Assembly: GCF_900168065.1 (NCBI RefSeq)
Contig: NZ_FUZZ01000005.1
Span: forward strand, 124,001-188,000
Origin: Chitinophaga ginsengisegetis
GTDB lineage: Bacteria; Bacteroidota; Bacteroidia; Chitinophagales; Chitinophagaceae
Reading direction: 5' to 3'
DNA length: 64,000 nt
Shown here: in pieces, positions 1 through 8,227 of the stretch
How the letters are laid out: every line of letters starts with the position of its first letter
Numbering within the stretch: the first letter of the stretch is position 1
The notes under the pieces: model-generated
Database searches by the model: none
Told to the model about the DNA's origin: nothing
The model's input: the letters and a program-made list of their open reading frames with translations, nothing else
Translations under genes and position numbers: made by a program

Positions 1-192
1 TCCTCTATAATAAAACAAAATTCCGCCAAATGACAGTAGTCTTTTCTGTTCGTCGGTTAATGGTTTGTCTGAATGATTGGTATTGAAACTTTCTAGTTGT
101 TTATTATTGTATTTCTTCATCCTCGCTTTTAACACAAGCATATATACAATAAATAACAAGGCTATTCCACCGATAATAAGATAAGTGTTCAT
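1..192 (-). CDS. Small membrane-anchored protein, partial (3' end outside window)
   Basis: Sixty-four codons are visible, starting with ATG at 192 on the minus strand and running off the left edge. Residues 4-21 form one hydrophobic segment (LIIGGIALLFIVYMLVLK), followed by a basic stretch with KARMKK, then a soluble part with LTDEQKRLLSFGGILF. The arrangement suggests an N-terminal anchor with a cytoplasmic domain beginning at about residue 45. The LTxEQ..LL..G pattern faintly resembles the start of DUF1266-type proteins, but too little is present to assign it. No function is claimed. Confidence 0.6.
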   Translation of the reverse strand, partial: MNTYLIIGGIALLFIVYMLVLKARMKKYNNKQLESFNTNHSDKPLTDEQKRLLSFGGILFYYRG

Positions 193-470
193 TGTAATAG
201 GGACTTTTAATATTGGTTGTTTGATTATTTTTTGAAGTCAGTAAGTTATAGGTCAGGAGCATAATTGCTACAGAAAACAGTGTACGTAAAGGCTTCCATC
301 TGATCCAAAAATAATAAAATTAATTAATATTTAAACTCTTTTTAAAGATTAATGTGATTCATGTTAGTCATGAAATATCACGTGTTAGTTGTCGCAAATA
401 ACTCTTAAAATGTCGCAATAGCCTACCTGGGTTGTGAGACGACCTAGTTACTTTTGTAAAAACTAATAAA
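193..470. other. AT-rich intergenic region between divergent genes
   Basis: The two flanking genes point away from each other, so this stretch should hold both promoters. The only recognisable signal is a -7 box for the rightward gene (listed separately). The rest is AT-rich with no open frame worth calling. Confidence 0.5.
449..456 (+). promoter_or_regulatory. Putative Bacteroidetes -7 box (TACTTTTG)
   Basis: This is an exact match to TAnnTTTG, ending 14 nt before the ATG at 471. No good TTTG element lies at the usual distance upstream; the nearest TTG is about 14 nt away. It is a plausible promoter with a very short leader. Confidence 0.4.
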
Positions 471-992
471 ATGAGAAAGATAAAATTACAAATGAACATT
501 TTACTTGACAACAAATGGGACAGCGGAATGTCAGACTTTAGTATTGACAATCTCACCAATGTGGACTGCATTCTGCATGGGAGAAAAACTGGGCAAGGGT
601 TTATTCCATATTGGACTGAAGTGGCAAACAATCCCAATGATGTTGAGCACAAACTTGGAAGACGGTTTGCAGAAATTCCAAATGCAGTTTTTTCAAATAC
701 CCTCAAGGACAGCAAGTGGGACAATACAATCATTATAAATGGCGATTTAGCAGAGGCAATAAAAGCACTGAAAAATAAAGATGGGAAAGACATTATTGTA
801 TATGGTGGTGATTCATTTGTATCGTCATTAATACAACATGATTTAATCGATGAGTATTATGTGCTTGCAAACCCTGCTGCATTAGGTAACGGACAACAAA
901 CCTTCAATCCTTTAAAAAACGAATTAGAGTTAAAACTTGTAGAGTGTAAAGCGTTTGCCTGCGGTGCAGTTTTAGTATATTACTCAAGATAG
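471..992 (+). CDS. Dihydrofolate reductase / RibD C-terminal-like protein
   Basis: 173 residues. The pattern fits the DHFR-like RibD_C family: an opening MRKIKLQM strand, a GRKT turn with GFIPYWTEV, NTLKDSKWDNT in the middle, the nucleotide-site strand IIVYGGDSFVSSLI, and the LIDEYYVLANP..LGNGQQTF block. Members are NADPH-dependent reductases of folate- or flavin-precursor-like substrates; the substrate here is unknown. The N-terminus is odd. After QMN, relatives normally have a longer loop with a 'DGFVAGPNGEMDW'-type segment, which here is replaced by a shorter, unlike stretch (ILLDNKWDSGMSD). The protein is thus about 15 residues short in the substrate loop and may be altered or inactive. 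The gene is monocistronic and AT-richer than most of the window. Confidence 0.75.
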   Translation: MRKIKLQMNILLDNKWDSGMSDFSIDNLTNVDCILHGRKTGQGFIPYWTEVANNPNDVEHKLGRRFAEIPNAVFSNTLKDSKWDNTIIINGDLAEAIKALKNKDGKDIIVYGGDSFVSSLIQHDLIDEYYVLANPAALGNGQQTFNPLKNELELKLVECKAFACGAVLVYYSR

Positions 993-1420
993 CAATAACA
1001 TTAAAACAAGTATGCCAGCCGCTAACAGTGTCTTGGCAATATGGCGACGTCCCCACCTACATACGACTGAGTTCAATTTCGCAAAAAAAAATGAGGTCAT
1101 TTTATTTCTTTTATATACATTATGACCCGTTGTTACGCCCCTTTAGCCGGTTTTCCAGATAACCAGGATTTCCCAAGTACAAATCCTGGGCAGCCAGTAT
1201 TTTCCAGTAAATATTAGTCATAAAATATTTTTATAATGTATTTATTTCTTTTAATCAGCCAATTTCTTTAACTCTTGGATAAATTGGTTCGAGATTCGTA
1301 CCACAGGGATCACTGGGAATTCTCAAAGCTCGCTCTGGTCGCGGGATTTGTTGTTTTGGTCTGTTTGCCAGTCGATCAAAGTGCGATTGCGTTATTCTTT
1401 GTTTACGGGTGCTTGGAATG
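993..1420. other. Intergenic region without recognised gene
   Basis: AT-rich for its first two thirds, with several A/T runs. On the minus strand near 1250-1320 there is a short open stretch ending in RISNQFIQELKKLAD and a stop. It reads like the C-terminal end of a protein, but a stop lies just upstream in frame, so it could be debris of a lost gene. No promoter, RNA or repeat could be supported. Confidence 0.35.
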
Positions 1421-2485
1421 TTACTTTATCTGAGCATCAACCAGTTTTCTCAACTCCGCATATTGGGCTTGCCTCCCGTCAGACTTCAGATAGAAAGCCA
1501 TTAAAAATGCACAATATCCCTTGTTGTTATCGACCCATGGATAACTGCCAAAGAGGCCCGGGCTGCTGACCGTACCATTACCCATGATCCACTCACCGTA
1601 ACCGTAGCCTGCACCTGTGGCTTCGGCTGGTGTGTAGGCTACTCTGACATCTGGCGTTATTCTGTTTGCCTGCATTTGGTCTATACTTTTTTCCGATAGA
1701 ATCCTTTTCCCATGGAAGACACCCTTGTTTAAAATCATAGTTAAGAAGTGGATGTAATCTTCTGGTGTACTAACGGCCCCGCCTGCGGGTAAGGCTACTG
1801 CGCCATTCCCGAAATTCGTGTTTTTCATTTCCAGGGGCCCGGCGATGCGCTCGGCAAACAACGTCTCAAAACGTCTTCCGCTGATCTTTTCGAGCACTGC
1901 TCCGGCGATTTGCAGACCGGTATTGCTATAACGGAAAACTGTTCCTGGAAGTCCTTCTGTGGGAAAGGCAGCAATCTGTTCTATAACCCCGTCCATATTT
2001 TTGGCTTCCCTCATCACTTTCAGGTCTTCTTTTAAATCCGGGGAAAGGATCCCAGTCATATGCGACAGGCAATCTGCAATCGTAATACTGCCTTTCCCAT
2101 GTTTAGAAAGGACGGGTATGAATTTCCCGACAGTATCGGTAAGTTGTAATTTATGCTCATCGACAAAGGTCATTATAAGGGCTGCACTCAGCCATTTGCT
2201 GCAACTGGCGATCTGCTGTTGGGTTGTTTCAGTATAATCGTTAAGATCGGGCTGTTTTCCCTGTCTTTTGGCCATTAGCCTGATCAGTGTCCGCTGTTTA
2301 CCATTCATTTGATTGGTAGAATGGCTATAAACGATTTTCCCATCTTTATACACAACCAACATCAGGCGCCCACCCATTTCACCGGCATGGGAGTCGATCC
2401 ATTGATCTACCTGAGAAAATGACTGTTGGGCCCAGGCTCCGCCAAATGAGAACAGAACCATCAGCAGCAATACTATCTTTTTCAT
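1421..2485 (-). CDS. Secreted serine hydrolase, beta-lactamase / penicillin-binding (class C) fold
   Basis: About 354 residues from the ATG at 2485, which gives a signal peptide (MKKIVLLLMVLFSFGGAWAQ) and a 17-nt gap from the upstream gene. A start further upstream would overlap that gene. Family motifs are visible: SxxK as SCSK in QQQIASCSKW, the YxN motif as YSN in FRYSNTGLQ, and a C-terminal glycine-rich strand near LFGSYPWVDNN in place of KTG. Such periplasmic proteins are D-Ala-D-Ala peptidases, esterases or beta-lactamases; the substrate cannot be told from sequence. It probably shares a transcript with the lipoprotein hydrolase upstream at 2503-3552. Confidence 0.85.
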   Translation of the reverse strand: MKKIVLLLMVLFSFGGAWAQQSFSQVDQWIDSHAGEMGGRLMLVVYKDGKIVYSHSTNQMNGKQRTLIRLMAKRQGKQPDLNDYTETTQQQIASCSKWLSAALIMTFVDEHKLQLTDTVGKFIPVLSKHGKGSITIADCLSHMTGILSPDLKEDLKVMREAKNMDGVIEQIAAFPTEGLPGTVFRYSNTGLQIAGAVLEKISGRRFETLFAERIAGPLEMKNTNFGNGAVALPAGGAVSTPEDYIHFLTMILNKGVFHGKRILSEKSIDQMQANRITPDVRVAYTPAEATGAGYGYGEWIMGNGTVSSPGLFGSYPWVDNNKGYCAFLMAFYLKSDGRQAQYAELRKLVDAQIK

Positions 2486-2502
2486 CATCTTTTTTTTAAC
2501 AG

Positions 2503-3552
2503 TTATTCGCAGTGGGCTATTCTTGGATTGTATAGCACACTGCTGCACTTAAATTTGTATTTGTCCTGGCTGTATCTGGGCACAGGAGCATCAGTAACTT
2601 CAAGAGGAGCCATATATTCGCCTTTATATCCAGGCATGGTTACCTGCTGGACTGAACCATTTCCAAGCGCTACATTTTTCCCCGTTTCGCTGTTATTGAA
2701 ACTGTAATCAATCAGCGCATCGAGCAAACGATAAACGCCGTAGTAGTCATATGCGTCGTAGGCGGTACGGCTACTGGGCAGGGTATGATTCGTGACATAT
2801 TTATAGCCTGCCACCGTAGAAGATTTCAGGTAATAGTAGTCCTTTTCAGTATTGGAAATATTGATATTCTTAAAGATGTCGATGGCCATTCTATGATCGT
2901 TATAAACATCTTCATCATAAACCTGGGTGATCATTTTCGTATTGGCCGGAAAGCCGGAGAGCTGGGCGGGAGTGATCTGGTAACTATACCAGGGCGCCAT
3001 TGTAAACAGGAAACGCCCGTCCCGGCCCCATTCTTTTTCTGTAAAAGCTTTATAGGACAGGCCGATCGAAGCGCCCCCACCGAAGGAATGCCCCATGAAG
3101 CCAACTTTTCTGGTATCGATAATACGGGGGTAATCAGCCGCTGCCTTTGTGAAGCCGGTCCATAAAGTTGTGTAGCGGTGGTCAATACTGGTATCATTGG
3201 TTGCGTAGGGAACAAATACAACTACATAGCCCTTTTTGGCAATGAACTCGAAAAGCCCCCTGTTATATTCCTTGCTCTCGCCGCCATAAGGATGCGAATA
3301 GAAGATCGTTGGCCGCGGGGAGGAGATACCCGTTGGATAGAATATGGTCACATTGGTCCCAGGGTATTCAGTGTTGGGGAAATCAATCTCTGATACGGCG
3401 TATGTACCATCGGCGCCGTATCCTGAGGATGGACGGGAAATTGGTCCTGCAAGATCATCATCGACCGGTTCGGTTGAGGGCGCATTTGTACTTTTGGAAC
3501 AGCCTGAGAAGATCAAGGCCAGCAGGCATAAACTGAATAGTATCCTTTTCAT
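2503..3552 (-). CDS. Lipoprotein alpha/beta hydrolase (acetylhydrolase/cutinase-like)
   Basis: 349 residues with a lipoprotein signal (LLALIFSGC, then SKS), so it is likely anchored in the envelope. The body has an alpha/beta hydrolase layout: TIFYSHPYGG near residue 85 as oxyanion region, nucleophile elbow GHSFGGGAS at about residue 155, a probable acid in QVYDEDVYND near 210 and a His in TNHTLPSS near 255. This resembles PAF-acetylhydrolase, dienelactone hydrolase and polyester hydrolase relatives, which cleave esters; the natural substrate is unknown. It lies just upstream of the secreted serine hydrolase on the same strand, suggesting paired extracytoplasmic hydrolases. Confidence 0.8.
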   Translation of the reverse strand: MKRILFSLCLLALIFSGCSKSTNAPSTEPVDDDLAGPISRPSSGYGADGTYAVSEIDFPNTEYPGTNVTIFYPTGISSPRPTIFYSHPYGGESKEYNRGLFEFIAKKGYVVVFVPYATNDTSIDHRYTTLWTGFTKAAADYPRIIDTRKVGFMGHSFGGGASIGLSYKAFTEKEWGRDGRFLFTMAPWYSYQITPAQLSGFPANTKMITQVYDEDVYNDHRMAIDIFKNINISNTEKDYYYLKSSTVAGYKYVTNHTLPSSRTAYDAYDYYGVYRLLDALIDYSFNNSETGKNVALGNGSVQQVTMPGYKGEYMAPLEVTDAPVPRYSQDKYKFKCSSVLYNPRIAHCE

Positions 3553-3604
3553 TTTTCTTTTTTATTGATGCATTAAATCTGATGTCCGGAACCCCGGCTA
3601 TTAC

Positions 3605-4003
3605 TTACCGATCCTTTCTTTTTTCTTTCAGTTGCGTCTTCATCTCCAGCTGGATGGCCTGGTATTGTTTATATTGCTCCCCGGTGAAGACCTTTTTGAG
3701 CGCTGCATCCTTTTCTTTTTGCAATGACTTGATCTGTCTGAACTTAGAAAATTTACTGTCGCCGCCTCTCAGGATCGGCTCATTCCTTATGGCATATTCC
3801 AGATTGATAGCATCAATCTGACTAACTTGCGCAGAGTCTAAATCCAGCTTATTCTTCATCATTTCTGTCTGGAACTTTGCCCTTTCCTGCGGGGTTTTAC
3901 CTTGCATTGGGGAAGTATTCTGTGCCACAGCCATCAGGCTGACCAGCACAAATAACAGGGTCAGTGCCGCGGCTATGCCCTTTGTGGTGTTGCTGCTTCT
4001 CAT
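3605..4003 (-). CDS. Spy/CpxP-like periplasmic protein (LTXXQ type)
   Basis: 132 residues with an N-terminal hydrophobic signal (IAAALTLLFVLVSLMAVAQ), then an entirely helical, charged mature part. Features typical of small Bacteroidetes relatives of Spy/CpxP are the KTPQERAKFQTEMM helix, the LDSAQVSQIDAINL helix and a C-terminal VFTGEQYKQYQAIQLEMK helix, whose FTGEQ resembles the LTxxQ motif. Relatives act as periplasmic chaperones or envelope-stress sensors. The role here is inferred from architecture only. The gene is followed at its 3' side by the lipoprotein hydrolase on the same strand, about 50 nt away. Confidence 0.7.
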   Translation of the reverse strand: MRSSNTTKGIAAALTLLFVLVSLMAVAQNTSPMQGKTPQERAKFQTEMMKNKLDLDSAQVSQIDAINLEYAIRNEPILRGGDSKFSKFRQIKSLQKEKDAALKKVFTGEQYKQYQAIQLEMKTQLKEKRKDR

Positions 4004-4113
4004 ATTTGTTGAATTTATTTTTTAGATGTTTAGCTACTGCTATTATTGTCACCGACAACCGGTTTTCAGATGCTTTTTCCATCATAGTAAATTGGAGACG
4101 GTAGTTTGGATGG

Positions 4114-4347
4114 TCAGCGATGAACAACAACTACGCGCCCGCGTGCTACCGGCCGTACAACGGCGACTGCTGGCCGCACAACAACAACTGGTCTTACTAC
4201 CACGCGTCTTACCAGGCTTACAATAACTGGCCGCGCAGGCGCCACTACTACACGACCCACAGGCTTCCCTACAATGACATGCGCCTGGGCTTTTGCATTT
4301 ACGATGCCAGCGGCGGTGAGGCAAATGATTAAAATGACCTTTTTCAT
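4114..4347 (-). CDS. Small secreted Val/Arg-rich low-complexity protein
   Basis: 77 residues. A clean signal peptide (MKKVILIICLTAAGIVNAKA) is followed by a mature part made almost only of Val, Arg, Pro and Ala, in repeated units of the RPVVVVRP / RVVV kind. Mature charge is strongly positive. The opposite strand is also open across this stretch because of the repetitive composition, but only this strand has a start with a signal peptide. No family assigned. It could be a surface or nucleic-acid-binding peptide. Confidence 0.5.
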   Translation of the reverse strand: MKKVILIICLTAAGIVNAKAQAHVIVGKPVGRVVVAPARPVIVSLVRRVVVRPVVVVRPAVAVVRPVARGRVVVVHR

Positions 4348-4404
4348 AATGTCTGATTTTAAGATGATGTTTATAAGTATGACGGTGTTTTTGCAGCCTG
4401 GTTT

Positions 4405-5220
4405 TCATTTTTCCGGTGAAATGTCTAATAATGGGGGTGAAGTCACTATCGGGCTTTTTGAACCGGCCGGCTTAAACCAATCGATAAAACCCTGTAAGAC
4501 CAGCATGAATGGATTGTGGCTTAAAAAGCCGGTCGTAAGGCCGTAAACTACTTTCTCGGTTTCCGGCTGGTAGGTGCCAAACAACCTGTCCCAGATAATT
4601 AAGACACCTCCAAAATTTTTATCGATATAAATGGGATTGCTACCATGGTGTACGCGGTGTGATGAGGGCGTATCCATTACCTTTTCAACGGAACCAAGCC
4701 TGCCGACAGCTTCGGTATGCAGCAGGAACTGGTAAGCCAGATTGAGTGAGTAGGAGATTACAATAAAATCAGGCGGCATCCCCAGCAATGCTGCCGGAAT
4801 AAAAAACAAGGGGCTGACAAGTGCTGAGAACCAGTTAAGCCGGTAAGCAGCCGTCAGGTTCATACGCATCGCTGAATGATGGACCATATGAAACGCCCAT
4901 AAGGGTTTCCAGAGGTGTGATGCCCGGTGGAACCAGTAATAAATAAAATCAGCCGTAATAAAGGTGAGGAGGAAGACCCAACCGCTTTGCGGCAGCCTGA
5001 ACGGAGCGAGACCGGCAAAAAAAACGAGCATGCTCAACTGGTAACCGGCAAACAGGTATTTAGAGAACTGAAACCCCGCAAAAACAGCCAGATTGGAAAC
5101 AGTCTCCTTTACATGATAAGCGCCTTTGTCTTTTTTCCAGCTCCAGATGATCTCAGCAGAGATAAGTCCTGCTACGACCAATAATACGTAGATCCGGTAG
5201 GGTCCGATGTCGTTTTTCAT
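4405..5220 (-). CDS. Sterol desaturase / fatty acid hydroxylase family membrane protein
   Basis: 271 residues from the ATG at 5220; an earlier in-frame ATG at 5262 would add 14 polar residues. Several membrane segments are present. The diiron histidine clusters of the family are complete: HRASH, then HMVHH (HxxxHH-type box) and HRVHH in SSHRVHHGSNP near the C-terminus, followed by NFGGVLIIWDRLFGTY, a hallmark of the family. Members hydroxylate or desaturate lipids or carotenoids in the inner membrane with O2 and two irons. The substrate is unknown. The next gene upstream on this strand is the LytTR regulator, ending about 110 nt away. Confidence 0.88.
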   Translation of the reverse strand: MKNDIGPYRIYVLLVVAGLISAEIIWSWKKDKGAYHVKETVSNLAVFAGFQFSKYLFAGYQLSMLVFFAGLAPFRLPQSGWVFLLTFITADFIYYWFHRASHLWKPLWAFHMVHHSAMRMNLTAAYRLNWFSALVSPLFFIPAALLGMPPDFIVISYSLNLAYQFLLHTEAVGRLGSVEKVMDTPSSHRVHHGSNPIYIDKNFGGVLIIWDRLFGTYQPETEKVVYGLTTGFLSHNPFMLVLQGFIDWFKPAGSKSPIVTSPPLLDISPEK

Positions 5221-5332
5221 TTCCTGGTCTTTTGTTTGTAATGGCCTGATGGCTTGATACAAAATTGACTCAAAAGAAGATTTCAGACCTTGGTAAACCC
5301 GGTGAAATAGAAAAATCAGGGGATGAACTGAC

Positions 5333-6109
5333 CTAGCTGTTCATCCATTTTTTAAATTCAGCAGACCTGGCTTTACTGACAATAATATGTTCGTTCGGCT
5401 GCGGTTTTACCTTGACCAGTAAACGCCCGTTGAAATAAAACTCGGCCTCGGTGACAGCGTTACGATTGAGGATAAACTGGCGGCTTACCCTCAGAAATAA
5501 TGTTGGGTCCAGTTGTTGTTCCAACTGCTCCATGGTTGACTCTACGACGTATTGTTTGTCATCGCTGGTGCGGAGATGGACCACTTCATTTGCTGTATAG
5601 AACCAGGCTATTTTAGATGTTTCCAATGGGATCAATTTATCCCGGTAGTGTACCAGGAAGGATTTTTTATAAGACCTGGTCAGGTTGCCAAGTTGCGCCA
5701 ATAGTTCAGCCAGCACCGGCCCGCCTGGTTTCTCAACAGCACCGGTCAGGTTTTTATACTTGTCCAGGGCGCTTTTGATCTCATCGGGGTCAAATGGTTT
5801 GAGAATGTAGTCGATGCCGTTGTTCTTGAAGGCAGTAATCGCGTAATCGTTGAAGGCTGTCACGAAAATAACGGGACGGGATATCGTTGTCTGTTTGAAA
5901 ATATCAAACGAAAGGCCGTCGGCCAGACGGATATCCATAAAGATCAGGTCATAGAAGCCGGGATGGTCATTGAACCAGGTGACCGCACCGGACACGTCAC
6001 CCAATGTTTTAACAACAGTGATGTGTTCATCTGTTTCATTTAAGATTTGGATCAGGCTGCGTGCAGTCGCTGATTCATCCTCCACGACCACTATACGGAT
6101 ATTTGTCAT
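5333..6109 (-). CDS. LytTR-family response regulator
   Basis: 258 residues. The N-terminal receiver domain (about 1-125) has acidic residues in VVVEDES, the phospho-acceptor Asp in LIFMDIRL and the conserved Lys in YILKPFD. The C-terminal LytTR DNA-binding domain (about 150-255) has the family's KIAWFYTANEVVHL and FLRVSRQFILN stretches. It would bind promoters of unknown target genes when phosphorylated by the adjacent kinase. Its start overlaps the end of the kinase gene by 4 nt, so the two are translationally coupled. Confidence 0.93.
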   Translation of the reverse strand: MTNIRIVVVEDESATARSLIQILNETDEHITVVKTLGDVSGAVTWFNDHPGFYDLIFMDIRLADGLSFDIFKQTTISRPVIFVTAFNDYAITAFKNNGIDYILKPFDPDEIKSALDKYKNLTGAVEKPGGPVLAELLAQLGNLTRSYKKSFLVHYRDKLIPLETSKIAWFYTANEVVHLRTSDDKQYVVESTMEQLEQQLDPTLFLRVSRQFILNRNAVTEAEFYFNGRLLVKVKPQPNEHIIVSKARSAEFKKWMNS

Positions 6110-7128
6110 TGTTTTAAAGGGAGTTTTACGATAAAATGTGTATCTGACCGGCTGATTCCAATTTCATGGTGGATCATGATCCTGAAACGTTCATTCAGGT
6201 TGGCAAGGCCCATTCCATTGCTCGCTTCCGGTGTTGGTATTTCCCAAAGGCTGTTACTGAAAATAAGCTGACCATCCTTTACTTCAATTTGTACCCGTAA
6301 TGGTCTTTCAGCTGTTGCTGCATTATGCTTGACTGCATTTTCAAGCAGGGGTTGCAACGATAGATGAGGTATTTTAACCGGCAGGTACACGTCGGCTATA
6401 TTGATTGTGAGCTCAAACGCATTTTCCAGCCGCATTGAAATAAGTTTTGCAAATGATCTGAGCATTGTCAGTTCATCGGTAAGGGGGACCAGATCCGTAT
6501 GGGAACCTACCAGTGCATAACGAAAAACAGCAGACATATCACGGATGTATTTTTGAGCCTGTTCAGGATTTTCACGGACTATTGCCGAAAGGCTGCTCAG
6601 GGAATTGAACAGGAAATGCGGGTTCATCTGCTCTTTTAGTAATTGTAACTCCGAGGCCAGATAAGCATTTTTCAATTGCTGATTTTCGGCTGTTATGCTC
6701 CGGGAGTTACGCATCAGCAAAATGATCTTAACGATGATGGCTGTCAATATTGCGCTCAGGCCCAGTCGAAAGAAAGAACCTGAGAACATCAGGCGGGTCA
6801 ATTGGAGACCCGGGAAAAACAACCGTTGTAATACCGTGCCGGTAATCAATAAAACACAAAATACGAGGACGTTGAAAACAGCGTAGAGTAGATACTTTTC
6901 CTTTTCCCGGTAGGATGACAGCCATTTTCCCCTGCGGAGATTAACGCTGAAAAGAAGAACACAAAAAAGCAGGTTAAATGCAAACTGGAATAAAAGCTCA
7001 GAAGGATTAAAATGCCAGTACCTGGCCATGAGCCCATTTTCACGCAAAGCTAAAAGTTTTGGTGAGTTTACCATCAGGGCGATCAGCAGGGAACTGTACC
7101 AGCAAATACGGTGCTCATTTTTATTCAT
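6106..7128 (-). CDS. LytS-type sensor histidine kinase
   Basis: 340 residues from the ATG at 7128. The first part holds four hydrophobic segments (about residues 10-25, 42-62, 78-100 and 112-135), so the sensor is membrane-embedded with no large periplasmic domain. After a coiled-coil linker come the His_kinase motif EQMNPHFLFNSLSSL, the N box with NAVKHN and the ATP-lid region GMGLANLNERF. This is the usual partner of a LytTR regulator, here the overlapping gene 5333-6109. Signal unknown. Confidence 0.92.
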   Translation of the reverse strand: MNKNEHRICWYSSLLIALMVNSPKLLALRENGLMARYWHFNPSELLFQFAFNLLFCVLLFSVNLRRGKWLSSYREKEKYLLYAVFNVLVFCVLLITGTVLQRLFFPGLQLTRLMFSGSFFRLGLSAILTAIIVKIILLMRNSRSITAENQQLKNAYLASELQLLKEQMNPHFLFNSLSSLSAIVRENPEQAQKYIRDMSAVFRYALVGSHTDLVPLTDELTMLRSFAKLISMRLENAFELTINIADVYLPVKIPHLSLQPLLENAVKHNAATAERPLRVQIEVKDGQLIFSNSLWEIPTPEASNGMGLANLNERFRIMIHHEIGISRSDTHFIVKLPLKQ

Positions 7129-7595
7129 TGTTAAACTTACGGAAAAATTGATATTCTCAGGAGACCACAACCGTCAGTTCGATAAATCAGGGGGTGAAAT
7201 GGAATATTTCAATGGTCAGTTTGACTGCATCTTTAAGTTGAAACGATGGGGACAACCGGACAACGATGGTATTATACCGGTAGTCGGTCAGAAGCCTGGT
7301 TTATTTACTTCGGGCATGTCATTTGGCTGGTTTCGTCTAAAAATAGAGAAAATCCGTAAGAAACATACAAAATTGGGCGGGCATAATTTCGCCGCTATTT
7401 CTGGAAATTGTCTCCCCATTTTTATTCTTTCGAATATGACCAAATTTTGGGCGAATATCGGCTTATAACTTTCGAATATAAAACGGATGCATGAATTGAA
7501 TCATGGCTCATCTATTTTTGATGTGAAAATATTAGTGTGAAAAGTGCCGCTATTATTGGCCTGTTTAGTTATTAGAGCCGTTAAAAACCAAAATT
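7129..7595. other. Intergenic region between divergent kinase and small membrane protein genes
   Basis: An open frame crossing part of this stretch has no start signal or recognisable protein pattern and overlaps the kinase start antisense, so it was not called. An 11-bp direct repeat, CTTTCGAATAT, occurs at 7427 and 7469, 42 bp apart. A -7-like box lies at 7513 (listed separately). Confidence 0.4.
7513..7520 (+). promoter_or_regulatory. Putative -7 box (TATTTTTG)
   Basis: Exact TAnnTTTG match about 75 nt upstream of the small membrane protein start at 7596. No well-spaced TTTG element was seen; a TTG lies 14 nt upstream. Confidence 0.35.
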
Positions 7596-7856
7596 ATGTT
7601 GAAGTTTAACAAAATGAGTAAAAAGCCGCTTGATATCCTGTATGCAATACTTTGGATTGGCATTTTCGGGGCATTTGCAGTTTATGTATATTCGGGCAAG
7701 GTATTCGAGCCATATAACGGGAAGATTCATATTGTTGCCATTTTGATAGGGTGGGTGGCACAATATATTGGTTTGTTTCTTACGGCGTTACTCTTGTTTG
7801 CAATAGGAGTATACAAAGCATTCATGATTTTATTTAGTGATAAATACGAGAAGTAA
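7596..7856 (+). CDS. Small two-helix membrane protein, unknown function
   Basis: 86 residues with two strong hydrophobic segments: about 14-32 (ILYAILWIGIFGAFAVYVY) and about 46-72 (VAILIGWVAQYIGLFLTALLLFAIGVY). A short basic N-terminus (KFNKMSKK) suggests the N-terminus is cytoplasmic. No family recognised. It stands alone and is convergent with the broken HxlR gene. Confidence 0.6.
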   Translation: MLKFNKMSKKPLDILYAILWIGIFGAFAVYVYSGKVFEPYNGKIHIVAILIGWVAQYIGLFLTALLLFAIGVYKAFMILFSDKYEK

Positions 7857-7920
7857 AATCACGACGATACAGAAGGGACGTTGCTGGTCAATCGGCTTAA
7901 TCCGGATACGGGAGATGATG

Positions 7921-8205
7921 CTAATCCAAACTACCTTCCTTTATAATTTTACGATGGGATAAACCCCATTGTAATAATTGTTCTGCTACAGGAACGAAGG
8001 ACTTGCCATATTCAGTAATAGTATATTCTACCATAACTGGTTTTGTATTGTGTACGGTACGGCTGACAAGCTTATTCATTTCCAGATCTTTCAATTCTTT
8101 AGACAACATTTTCCCGGAAAATCATCAGTTTCCATTTCCCACCCCAGATTTCAATGCTATCTCTTAATGCCAGCATTGCTTCGTTGCACTGTTCGGGCGA
8201 TACAT
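7921..8205 (-). pseudogene. HxlR-family transcriptional regulator, broken by an internal deletion
   Basis: The readable C-terminal half (7921-8109) is a classic HxlR winged-helix end: MLSKELKDLEMNKLVSRTVH, then VEYTITEYGKSFVPV and LLQWGL. Upstream, in another frame (about 8120-8200), EQCNEAMLALRDSIEIWGGK and then WKLMI encode the N-terminal HxlR helix. The segment that should join them (roughly the recognition helix, RFxELRRxIPxI) is missing, and the frame changes at about 8110-8120. A frameshifting deletion of some 20-25 codons therefore inactivated the gene. An intact relative sits at 57924-58262. Loss of the DNA-recognition part argues against function even if the short C-terminal frame were translated. 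Confidence 0.8.
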
Positions 8206-8227
8206 TGGTAAATTACTCAACTTCCAC

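Noticed and set aside
505..738. Alternative frame inside the DHFR-like gene
   Set aside because: The main frame carries the family motifs through the whole length, so this is only a shadow frame.
4120..4332. Plus-strand open frame rich in Tyr, Asn and His opposite the Val/Arg-rich gene
   Set aside because: It is the mirror of a repetitive sequence on the other strand, has no signal peptide or usual start context, and the minus-strand frame has a clean signal peptide.
7028..7468. 146-codon plus-strand frame near the LytS-type kinase start
   Set aside because: It begins antisense inside the kinase gene, shows no protein-like pattern and has no promoter or ribosome site of its own.
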